Shown here: piece by piece, positions 1 to 6,051 of the stretch
Layout: each line of letters starts with the position of its first letter
How positions within the stretch are numbered: position 1 is the stretch's first letter
Translations under genes and position numbers: made by a program
Notes under the pieces: model-generated
What the model saw: only the letters and a program-made list of their open reading frames with translations
What the model was told of the DNA's origin: nothing
The model's database searches: none
Assembly (NCBI GenBank): GCA_024640445.1
Contig: JAHEEZ010000216.1
Coordinates: 1-6,054 of the forward strand
Origin: Acidobacteriota bacterium
GTDB taxonomy: Bacteria > Acidobacteriota > Blastocatellia > Pyrinomonadales > Pyrinomonadaceae
Length of the DNA: 6,054 nucleotides
Direction of reading: 5' to 3'

Positions 1-215
1 TCGCTCACCTTTTCGACGAACGCAACGAGGCGGTCAAGCGGCTCCTGAGCATGGCAATTAGGGCCGCGAAGAAATCCGGCAAGTATATCGGCATTTGCGG
101 GCAGGGCCCCTCGGATCATCCGGACCTCGCGCGATGGTTGATGGACGAAGGAATAGACAGCGTTTCTCTGAATCCGGACACGGTCGTGGAAACCTGGGTT
201 TACCTGGCAAAATGA
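1..215 (+). CDS. ppsA: Phosphoenolpyruvate synthase, C-terminal end (partial)
   Basis: This is the final 70 codons of a gene that enters from the left edge. The reading frame begins at base 3 and the TGA stop is at 213-215. PEP synthase converts pyruvate, ATP and water to PEP, AMP and phosphate in the cytoplasm for gluconeogenesis. The visible part is the end of the TIM-barrel PEP-binding domain. It carries the family signature GICGQGPSDHP with the catalytic-region Cys, followed by SLNPDTVVETW and a terminal YLAK. The order and spacing match the extreme C-terminus of PpsA as I know it from enterobacteria, and the protein ends where PpsA normally ends. Pyruvate phosphate dikinase and PTS enzyme I share this domain, but the GQGPSDHP and NPDTVV wording is that of PpsA. 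The N-terminal ATP-grasp and phosphohistidine domains lie outside the window. Confidence 0.93.
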   Translation, partial: AHLFDERNEAVKRLLSMAIRAAKKSGKYIGICGQGPSDHPDLARWLMDEGIDSVSLNPDTVVETWVYLAK

Positions 216-231
216 ACCCTTCTGTAGTTCG

Positions 232-295
232 CTTTGTGACTTATCTCTTGCGATATCGCGGAGTCATGTAAAGTATGTTCCCTCCGATCACAAAG
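232..295. repeat. 8-bp inverted repeat flanking a 10-bp palindrome between ppsA and queA
   Basis: CTTTGTGA at 232-239 is the exact reverse complement of TCACAAAG at 288-295. Between them lies the perfect palindrome GCGATATCGC at 250-259. The element starts 16 bases after the ppsA stop. In RNA it could form an 8-bp stem closing a loop that holds an inner hairpin. No T-run follows the outer stem, so a classical intrinsic terminator is not supported. It could be a processing or attenuation structure, or the palindrome could be a protein-binding site. The rest of the 216-449 spacer shows no gene and no convincing promoter. Confidence 0.4.
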
Positions 296-449
296 ACATT
301 AACCCGTTGTTTGCTGTGTTCCGCGTCAACAGGCAGCAGGCAGGGAAATGCGAATTCCATATCGGCGCATCCTTCCCCATATGACCCAAGGATCACGGTA
401 TTCACGGAGATCCTGGAAACCCGTTCATTCTGAACTTCGCAACGTTCAT

Positions 450-1481
450 ATGCTCATCTCAGATTTCGACTATGACCTGCCGGACGATCTGATCGCCCAG
501 GAACCACCGGCCAGGCGCGGGGATTCGAGGATGCTTGCCGCCGACCGGCGAACCAGTGCCCTAAAAGACCTTTCATTCCGAGATTTTCCATCGTTTATTG
601 GAAAGGGTGATGTTCTCGTGGTGAACAACACCAAGGTCTTTCCTGCCCGTTTGATAGGCCGTAGCGAAACGGGAGCAAGGATCGAACTGTTCCTTGTGGA
701 AGAGAGGGGTGAAAGGAAGTGGGAAGCGCTCGCGAAACCGGTCAGACGCCTCAAACCCGGAAAGCGGATCATTTTCAGCGAAAGGCTCTCTGCGGTAGTC
801 GAAGAGATCACAAAGGAAGGAAGAGTGATCGCGGAATTCGAATTCGACGGCGAGTTCGATCACGTTCTGGACGAAATCGGAAAGACTCCTCTTCCCCCAT
901 ACATCAAGCGCGAAAGAGAAGGTCCGGACGCGGACCGGGAGAGGTATCAGACGGTATACGCCAAACAGAGAGGCGCGATCGCCGCACCGACCGCCGGATT
1001 TCATTTCACACCGGAGATAATCAACGAGATTGAAGAAAAGGGTGCGGAGTTCGTGGAGGTAACGCTTCACGTCGGCTACGGAACATTCGAACCGGTGCGC
1101 GTGGATGATCTGTCGGAGCACGCAGTTCAGCCGGAACGGTACGAGATCGGCGAACAGCCGGCGGAAGCGCTGAACCGAGCGCAGTCGGAAGGAAGAAGGA
1201 TCGTCGCCGTCGGCACGACCACGACGCGGGCGCTTGAAACCTGTATTTCCCGTAACGGAAAGTTCGTCGCCGGAAAACAAACCGCCGACCTGACCATCAC
1301 GCCCGGATACCGCTTCCGGGCGATCGACGCTTTGCTGACGAATTTCCACCTGCCGCAGTCCTCGCTGCTCGTATTGGTTTCGACGTTCGGCGGACATAAA
1401 TTTATAATGAACGCTTACCGGCATGCGGTCCGCGAGCGCTACAGGTTTTACAGCTACGGGGACTGTATGTTTGTTTCGTAA
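450..1481 (+). CDS. queA: S-adenosylmethionine:tRNA ribosyltransferase-isomerase (QueA)
   Basis: QueA transfers and isomerises the ribosyl group of S-adenosylmethionine onto 7-aminomethyl-7-deazaguanine at the tRNA wobble position, giving epoxyqueuosine. It acts in the cytoplasm. The 343-residue protein is of normal family length. The N-terminus reads SDFDYDLPDDLIAQEP, the usual QueA opening. Other family motifs are GAIAAPTAGFHFT (about 175-187), TLHVGYGTFEPV (205-216), VGTTTTRALE (254-263), PGYRF with NFHLPQSSLL (298-307), and the closing RYRFYSYGD. The frame stays open upstream to an ATG at 348, but those 34 extra residues are basic and unlike any QueA, so I chose the ATG at 450 by homology. 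No Shine-Dalgarno sequence precedes it. Its usual partner tgt is not next door. Nothing catalytic appears to be missing. Confidence 0.96.
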   Translation: MLISDFDYDLPDDLIAQEPPARRGDSRMLAADRRTSALKDLSFRDFPSFIGKGDVLVVNNTKVFPARLIGRSETGARIELFLVEERGERKWEALAKPVRRLKPGKRIIFSERLSAVVEEITKEGRVIAEFEFDGEFDHVLDEIGKTPLPPYIKREREGPDADRERYQTVYAKQRGAIAAPTAGFHFTPEIINEIEEKGAEFVEVTLHVGYGTFEPVRVDDLSEHAVQPERYEIGEQPAEALNRAQSEGRRIVAVGTTTTRALETCISRNGKFVAGKQTADLTITPGYRFRAIDALLTNFHLPQSSLLVLVSTFGGHKFIMNAYRHAVRERYRFYSYGDCMFVS

Positions 1482-1488
1482 GTTTTCT

Positions 1489-1542
1489 GAGTTGGGCGGG
1501 TTGGCGGAGTTGACCGAGTTTATTGAGTTGACTGAGTTGTGA
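1489..1542. repeat. Left array of degenerate 9-base repeats (GAGTTGNNN)
   Basis: Six head-to-tail 9-base units begin 7 bases after the queA stop: GAGTTGGGC, GGGTTGGCG, GAGTTGACC, GAGTTTATT, GAGTTGACT and GAGTTGTGA. The first six bases are nearly constant and the last three vary. Read on the minus strand, the period of three codons gives an Asn-Ser-X tripeptide pattern, which creates a false open frame. The array is the left half of a larger inverted arrangement with the array at 1590-1652. Confidence 0.85.
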
Positions 1543-1589
1543 GAGTGGAAGTGTTCGGTCAATTGAACAATCAACGGGATCGTCGAATT

Positions 1590-1652
1590 CACAAACTCAC
1601 CAAACCCTGATCACTGAACTAACTCGGCCAACTCGCTGAACTCGCTAAACTT
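1590..1652. repeat. Right array of the same 9-base repeat in inverted orientation (NNNCAACTC)
   Basis: Seven 9-base units are visible: CACAAACTC, ACCAAACCC, TGATCACTG (strongly diverged), AACTAACTC, GGCCAACTC, GCTGAACTC and GCTAAACTT. They are the reverse complement of the left array's consensus. The array stops 5 bases before the ATG at 1658, so it occupies the place where a ribosome binding site would be, and none is recognisable there. The 47 bases between the two arrays (1543-1589) contain the palindrome TCAATTGA at 1559-1566 and otherwise nothing I recognise. Confidence 0.85.
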
Positions 1653-1657
1653 CATTT

Positions 1658-2221
1658 ATGGCCATCGTCCAGAAAATCAGGGACCTCTTCACGCAGGCAG
1701 AGCCCGCGGAGGAAGAATCGGTTATTCCCGCTCCTCCCTCGACCTATCGTGTGCGGACGCTGACCGAAGACCAGATGCGCGAGGTGATGCTTCTTAACCT
1801 GCGCTGTTTCCAGAAAGGCGAACACTACAGTAAATATACTTTCCGATACCTGCTGAACGAGCCTGCAGTTCTGAGCTACAGGGCAGTCACACCTGAAGAC
1901 CGAATGGTCGGTTTCATTTTCCTGATCGCCAAAGAGGAAGGCATAGCGCATATCACGACGATCGGCGTCGCGCCGGAGCATAGAAAGCGGGGCATCGGCA
2001 AGTTGCTGCTAGAACACGCCGAATCCGCTCTAGCAGCGAGAGACATTCACTCCGTCGTGCTGGAGGTAAGGGTCAGCAATTCATCGGCTCAAAAGCTTTA
2101 CACGGATGCCGGTTTCATAACTATGCAGAGACTGACGGGTTACTACAGGAACGGCGAAGATGCCTACCTTATGTCAAAGGTCGTACCGCGTGACGCTTCG
2201 AACGGCGGATTTATCCGATGA
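1658..2221 (+). CDS. GNAT-family N-acetyltransferase, RimI-like
   Basis: This is a predicted acetyl-CoA-dependent N-acetyltransferase of 187 residues. The GNAT core spans about residues 30-175. The acetyl-CoA pyrophosphate-binding loop is RKRGIG at 109-114, preceded by the beta-4 strand ITTIGVAP (99-106). Then come LEVRVSNSSAQKLY (135-148) and AGF at 151-153, the arrangement typical of RimI, which acetylates the N-terminal alanine of ribosomal protein S18. The sequence after that (TGYYRNGEDAYLM) also resembles the RimI end. About 28 polar, Pro- and Glu-rich residues precede the core and are not part of a standard RimI, so the substrate is uncertain. The start codon lacks a Shine-Dalgarno sequence and sits directly against a repeat array. 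The TGA stop overlaps the thiE start as ATGA, which predicts translational coupling. Confidence 0.85.
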   Translation: MAIVQKIRDLFTQAEPAEEESVIPAPPSTYRVRTLTEDQMREVMLLNLRCFQKGEHYSKYTFRYLLNEPAVLSYRAVTPEDRMVGFIFLIAKEEGIAHITTIGVAPEHRKRGIGKLLLEHAESALAARDIHSVVLEVRVSNSSAQKLYTDAGFITMQRLTGYYRNGEDAYLMSKVVPRDASNGGFIR

Positions 2222-2832
2222 AAGAGTTTCCGCGCGTCTATCCGATAACAGACAGGTCTATCAGCGGCCTCAGCAATCTTGAACAGGCGAGGCGAATGAT
2301 GGAAGGCGGCGCCCGTCTCGTTCAGATCCGCGACAAGACAGCTTCTTCCATCGACTTATATAATTCGGTATCGGCTATTGTTACCCTCGCTGCCGATTAC
2401 GGCACGTCGATAATCGTGAATGACCGCGCCGACATCGCACTCGCGGCCGGCGCGGCGGGAGTACATCTTGGACAGGACGACCTTTCGCCGGAGTACGTCC
2501 GGGAGATTCTCGGTCCAGAAGCCGTAATCGGATACTCGACACACAGCGTGACACAGGCGATAAACGCGCCACTTTCCTCCCTAAGCTACATCGCGATCGG
2601 CCCGGTATTCCCCACAGTAACAAAGGAAGATGCCGATCCGGTGGTCGGCCTGGAAGGGGTATCGGCGGTACGTTCCAAGATCGGCGACCTGCCTCTTGTC
2701 GCCATCGGCGGCATCGATCTCGCCAACTTCCGGCACGTGCTCGCTGCCGGCGCGGATTCCGTTGCGGTGATCGGATCGATCCTGTCAGGACAACTTTCGA
2801 TCAATGAATCTGTGGCGCGATATCTGTCGTAA
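2218..2832 (+). CDS. thiE: Thiamine-phosphate synthase (ThiE)
   Basis: ThiE joins hydroxymethylpyrimidine diphosphate to the thiazole phosphate carboxylate, giving thiamine phosphate in the cytoplasm. The protein is 204 residues long, a normal length for this TIM-barrel enzyme. Recognisable elements in order are YPITDR (8-13), LVQIRDK (34-40), the diphosphate and magnesium region VNDRADIALAAGAAGVHLGQ (67-86) with Asp87-Asp88 next, the STHS motif (107-110), IGPVFPTVTK (127-136) followed by the short PVVGLEG loop, and VAIGGI (161-166). No key residue appears to be missing. The start ATG overlaps the stop of the acetyltransferase gene by four bases, so the two are very probably co-transcribed. 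No other thiamine gene and no THI-box riboswitch is visible in the window. Confidence 0.95.
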   Translation: MKEFPRVYPITDRSISGLSNLEQARRMMEGGARLVQIRDKTASSIDLYNSVSAIVTLAADYGTSIIVNDRADIALAAGAAGVHLGQDDLSPEYVREILGPEAVIGYSTHSVTQAINAPLSSLSYIAIGPVFPTVTKEDADPVVGLEGVSAVRSKIGDLPLVAIGGIDLANFRHVLAAGADSVAVIGSILSGQLSINESVARYLS

Positions 2833-2892
2833 GTCCTCACCGAACGCAAGACCCTCGGCAATCAACAACGTTCAACAATCTTAAATTTTTAC

Positions 2893-2921
2893 TTGCAATT
2901 CCCTTGTGCATCGGCAAGAAT
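2893..2921 (+). promoter_or_regulatory. Candidate sigma-70-type promoter for pilT
   Basis: TTGCAA at 2893-2898 (4 of 6 to the -35 consensus) and AAGAAT at 2916-2921 (4 of 6 to the -10 consensus) are separated by exactly 17 bases. An A/T-rich stretch, TTAAATTTTT, lies just upstream at 2881-2890 and could act as an UP element. Transcription would start near 2928 and leave a leader of about 90 bases before pilT. It lies in the 185-base gap after thiE, where a new transcription unit is expected. This is a pattern match only. Confidence 0.45.
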
Positions 2922-3000
2922 AGAAATTGCCCGCCGGTTCATCCGCGAACCCGGATTCAGATCTCACCTTCCATCACTCACAGCCACGTTCAAGAAAATC

Positions 3001-3006
3001 AAGGAG
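3001..3006 (+). promoter_or_regulatory. Ribosome binding site that fixes the pilT start
   Basis: AAGGAG lies 11 bases before the ATG at 3018, slightly long spacing but a strong core. It supports 3018 over the TTG at 2904, which is in frame upstream but lies inside the candidate promoter and has no such site. Confidence 0.75.
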
Positions 3007-3017
3007 TTATCCAAAAG

Positions 3018-4232
3018 ATGAGCCTACTCGACGTCGCGCCGATCATTGAGAACATGCTTCAGATGTCGGAGAATGTCAGCGACCTGAACTTTTCGACCGG
3101 TCAAAAACCGCAGGTCGAGATCAACGGAAAACTGCACGCCGCGAATCCGCTTGGCCTCGGTACGCTTTCCGCGTTCCAGACCGAAATGGTCGCGATGGCG
3201 CTTCTCCGCGATCATCCTGAGCCCGCTGCCCAGCTTGCCAAGAACGGCACCACTGACCTCAGTTGGAGCCTTCCGGCGCGCTGCCGTTTCCGTGTTAATA
3301 TTTTTCAGCAGCGCGGCTCGTATTCGATCGTGATGAGGGTCATCCCTCACGAGATCCCCAGTTTTGAATCGCTCAGGATGCCTTCGCAACTCGCTGACAT
3401 TTGCGAGCTTCGAAACGGACTTGTGCTTCTAACGGGCCCAACCGGTTCAGGTAAAAGCTCAACGCTGGCGGCGATCATCGACCAGATAAACGCCACAAAG
3501 CATTACCACATTGTCACGATCGAAGACCCGATAGAATTTCTGCACCAGCACAAAAAGTCGACCATCAACCAGCGTGAGGTTGGTTCTGACACGAACGACT
3601 TTGCGTCCGCGTTGAGGGCCGCTCTTCGCCAGGCGCCAAAAGTCATTCTCGTTGGTGAGATGCGCGACCTCGAAACGGCTGAGATCGCTCTCGAAGCAGC
3701 GGAAACGGGCCACCTTGTGCTTTCGACGCTCCACACGATCGACGCCTCGAAGACGATCGACCGCATCATCGGACTCTATCCGAAGAACGAAGAGAAGATC
3801 ATCCGAACAAGGCTGGCGCAGACATTTCGCTACATTGTTTCTCAGCGCCTGGTCCCGTTGGCAGACGGCACAGGCCGCGTCGCTGCGGTCGAAATCATGA
3901 AGTCGAATCCAAGGACCCGCGAATACATCGAGAAGGGAGAGACGGACGGCAAGACGCTTCTTGACGCGATCCGAGACGGCGGGATAGACGGAATGCAGGA
4001 TTTCGATTCGGTCATTCTCGATATGATCCGCAGGGACGTCATCTCCATGAAGGATGGACTTTCGTACTCGACGAACCAGAACAACCTTCTGCTGCAGCTC
4101 AAGGGTCTGGCTTCCACCGAGGATTATCTTAAGGAAGAAGAAGTACAACAGGAAAAGCCCGCGCCCGAACCGATTCCGATGTTCAAACCCATAGAGGATC
4201 CCACAAAGTCTGTTCTCGACATGCTCGAATAG
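3018..4232 (+). CDS. pilT: Type IV pilus retraction ATPase, PilT/PilU family
   Basis: This is a hexameric cytoplasmic ATPase at the base of the type IV pilus that powers pilus retraction and twitching. The 404-residue protein has an N-terminal PAS-like domain (about 1-110) whose SDLNFSTG (21-28) stands where PilT proteins have a DLHL-type motif. The ATPase core follows: Walker A GPTGSGKSS (140-148), Asp box EDPIEF (169-174), atypical Walker B VILVGEMRD (209-217) with the catalytic Glu214, and His box GHLVLSTLHT (231-240). The canonical AIRNLIR retraction motif is not recognisable. Its place is taken by NPRTREYIEKGE, which is closer to PilU-like paralogues. The C-terminus carries an extra acidic, Pro-rich tail (372-404) ending in the helix-like KSVLDMLE. 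The next gene starts 36 bases downstream on the same strand. Family membership is certain. PilT versus PilU is not. Confidence 0.93.
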   Translation: MSLLDVAPIIENMLQMSENVSDLNFSTGQKPQVEINGKLHAANPLGLGTLSAFQTEMVAMALLRDHPEPAAQLAKNGTTDLSWSLPARCRFRVNIFQQRGSYSIVMRVIPHEIPSFESLRMPSQLADICELRNGLVLLTGPTGSGKSSTLAAIIDQINATKHYHIVTIEDPIEFLHQHKKSTINQREVGSDTNDFASALRAALRQAPKVILVGEMRDLETAEIALEAAETGHLVLSTLHTIDASKTIDRIIGLYPKNEEKIIRTRLAQTFRYIVSQRLVPLADGTGRVAAVEIMKSNPRTREYIEKGETDGKTLLDAIRDGGIDGMQDFDSVILDMIRRDVISMKDGLSYSTNQNNLLLQLKGLASTEDYLKEEEVQQEKPAPEPIPMFKPIEDPTKSVLDMLE

Positions 4233-4268
4233 ACCGGCTAGCAAACTCCAAGAGGATTAGATCAAGAA

Positions 4269-5056
<788 letters not shown>

Positions 5057-5067
5057 AGGGGCGATCG

Positions 5068-5145
5068 TTCGATAAACTTTAGTTTGTCGGAATAGAGCCT
5101 GAGGACTCACAAGATCAAGGCGGAAACGCGACCGTCAGGGAGCGT
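5068..5145. other. Structured intergenic segment with two hairpins
   Basis: Bases 5070-5077 pair with 5082-5089 (CGATAAAC with GTTTGTCG, one T-G wobble), leaving the 4-base loop TTTA. A short GCG-GAAA-CGC hairpin follows at 5120-5129, whose loop has GNRA tetraloop form. Neither is followed by a T-run, so they are not intrinsic terminators. The segment has no open frame with a start signal. It may be an interspersed repeat or a small structured RNA, and I cannot tell which from one copy. Confidence 0.35.
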
Positions 5146-5171
5146 GCTGCAAAGCGAGACAAGAGACTAGT

Positions 5172-5204
5172 AGGGGCGGGGTTTATCCCCGCCCTTCTTC
5201 TTTG
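5172..5204 (+). terminator. Rho-independent terminator of the pilT / zinc-ribbon unit
   Basis: A 10-bp stem (5172-5181 with 5187-5196, including one G-T wobble) has the core GGGGCGGGG opposite CCCCGCCC and the loop TTTAT. The T-rich stretch TTCTTCTTT follows on the + strand at 5195-5203. This is a strong intrinsic terminator placed 178 bases after the zinc-ribbon stop. The reverse strand has no T-run beyond the stem, so it should act mainly on rightward transcripts. Confidence 0.8.
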
Positions 5205-5213
5205 TCGTTTTGA

Positions 5214-5273
5214 GCAGCGCTCTGCGCTGCGATGCAGGGCGAAGCCCTGCTCTAAACAACGGGCAGAATGCCC
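5214..5273. repeat. Three tandem perfect hairpins, each with a 3-base loop
   Basis: GCAGCGC-TCT-GCGCTGC occupies 5214-5230, GCAGGGC-GAA-GCCCTGC occupies 5234-5250, and GGGCA-GAA-TGCCC occupies 5261-5273. The stems are 7, 7 and 5 bp with no mismatch. The last hairpin overlaps the first base of the minus-strand TAG stop codon (5273-5275). They lie at the 3' end of the leftward transcript of the diiron protein gene and could protect or help terminate that mRNA, although no T-run follows on the minus strand. They resemble REP-type palindromic elements. Confidence 0.65.
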
Positions 5274-5998
5274 TAAACCGCGTTGAATTCCCGCAGCATA
5301 TCGGCGTAACCGTTTATCACCTTCGCGCCGTCCCCATTGAACGCCGCTCCGTGCATCGTCGCGACCGTTTTGGGGTTCAGTGCGGCAAGTGATCTCAGGA
5401 TCCCGTCCGTTTTCGCTGTGTAAGGCAGATAATCCGCAAGCGGGCTGGCCTGCATCTGCGCAAGCGTTTCCTTGCAGCTGCCTACAACGTCCAGGTCCTC
5501 AGTCACCGCGACCGTGTCGCCGTTCTGGTGGAGTATGTCCGAACTGAACAGCGTTCCGTTCACTTCTTCAAACATAAGTCCCGCCTCCCAGCAATGCGGA
5601 ACGTGCGGGGTATTCAAATACTTGAAGCGGTATTTTCCGGTTTCGAGAATGTCGCCGTTGTTCATTCCCCTGGCTTCGCGCCCGGTAAAGTCATCTACGG
5701 AGACCATCTTTCCGACAAGGCTGCAAACCGCCGTAGCGTTTGGCGCTACCTGCTGCCATTCCGGCAATGATCCGCACTCGTCGGCCTCAAAATGGCTGAA
5801 CCCGATCCATCGCAAAGTCGACGGATCGATAAGTTCGCTGACGGCTTCTTTTACTACCGGAAACAGGCCCTTCATCCCGGTGTGAAATAGAAGAGGCTCT
5901 TCGTCACGAACGAGGAATTGGCAGAATTGAATATTGAAATCAGGAAAGAAATTGGAAATGCGAAAAACGTCCGGCGCGATCTCTGTAATAGTTGACAT
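5273..5998 (-). CDS. Stand-alone flavodiiron-type metallo-beta-lactamase-fold protein (ODP-like)
   Basis: The 241-residue protein is a single metallo-beta-lactamase fold of the oxygen-binding diiron kind. The H-x-E-x-D motif is His69, Glu71 and Asp73 in SHFEADECG. Further ligands are visible at family spacing: His135 in PHVPHCW, Asp154 in FSSDIL and His216 in TMHGAAF. The second motif position is Glu, as in flavodiiron proteins, where zinc hydrolases have His, so a diiron site is likely. Flavodiiron O2 and NO reductases carry a C-terminal flavodoxin domain and run to about 400 residues. Here the protein ends right after the lactamase domain, so electrons would have to come from another protein, or the site may act as an oxygen or NO sensor, as proposed for the Treponema ODP protein. 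It has no signal peptide and is predicted cytoplasmic. The start is fixed by a strong ribosome binding site. The gene converges on the pilT operon. Confidence 0.88.
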   Translation of the reverse strand: MSTITEIAPDVFRISNFFPDFNIQFCQFLVRDEEPLLFHTGMKGLFPVVKEAVSELIDPSTLRWIGFSHFEADECGSLPEWQQVAPNATAVCSLVGKMVSVDDFTGREARGMNNGDILETGKYRFKYLNTPHVPHCWEAGLMFEEVNGTLFSSDILHQNGDTVAVTEDLDVVGSCKETLAQMQASPLADYLPYTAKTDGILRSLAALNPKTVATMHGAAFNGDGAKVINGYADMLREFNAV

Positions 5999-6003
5999 AG
6001 ATT

Positions 6004-6009
6004 CTCCTT
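6004..6009 (-). promoter_or_regulatory. Ribosome binding site of the diiron protein gene
   Basis: On the minus strand AAGGAG lies 5 bases before the ATG at 5998-5996. This is near-ideal sequence and spacing and it decides the start. Confidence 0.85.
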
Positions 6010-6022
6010 AAGTAGTGGAGGG

Positions 6023-6051
6023 AGTGTAACACGAAGCAAAGTGGAGTTTAA
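6023..6051 (-). promoter_or_regulatory. Candidate promoter of the diiron protein gene
   Basis: On the minus strand, TACACT (6028-6023) fits a -10 box at 4 of 6 and is preceded by TGT, giving an extended -10 (TGTTACACT). TTAAAC (6051-6046) is a weak -35 at 17-base spacing. The predicted start near 6016 would leave a leader of only about 18 bases, just enough for the ribosome binding site. It is a pattern match only. Confidence 0.45.

Noticed and set aside
248..275. Sigma-70-like promoter for queA (TTGCGA, 17 bases, AAGTAT)
   Set aside because: The -10 part matches only 3 of 6 positions and overlaps the palindrome, so it is too weak to list as a feature.
573..1592. Minus-strand open frame of 339 codons opposite queA
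   Set aside because: It is antisense to a clear queA. Its N-terminal Asn-Ser-X repeats come from the 9-base repeat array, and the rest has shadow-like Arg/Phe/Ser composition with no family motif.
2904..3017. N-terminal extension of PilT from a TTG at 2904
   Set aside because: The extra 38 residues do not resemble PilT, the start has no ribosome binding site and overlaps the candidate promoter, while AAGGAG supports the ATG at 3018.
3459..4244. Minus-strand open frame of 261 codons opposite pilT
   Set aside because: It lies wholly antisense to the PilT ATPase core. Its sequence is the mirror of that core, with no recognisable domain or ribosome binding site.
5210..5392. Plus-strand small open frame of 60 codons across the hairpins
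   Set aside because: It has no ribosome binding site, starts inside the palindromic cluster and runs antisense into the diiron protein gene.
5472..5885. Plus-strand open frame of 137 codons opposite the diiron protein gene
   Set aside because: It is antisense to a gene with complete metal ligands and a strong ribosome binding site, and its composition is that of a shadow frame.
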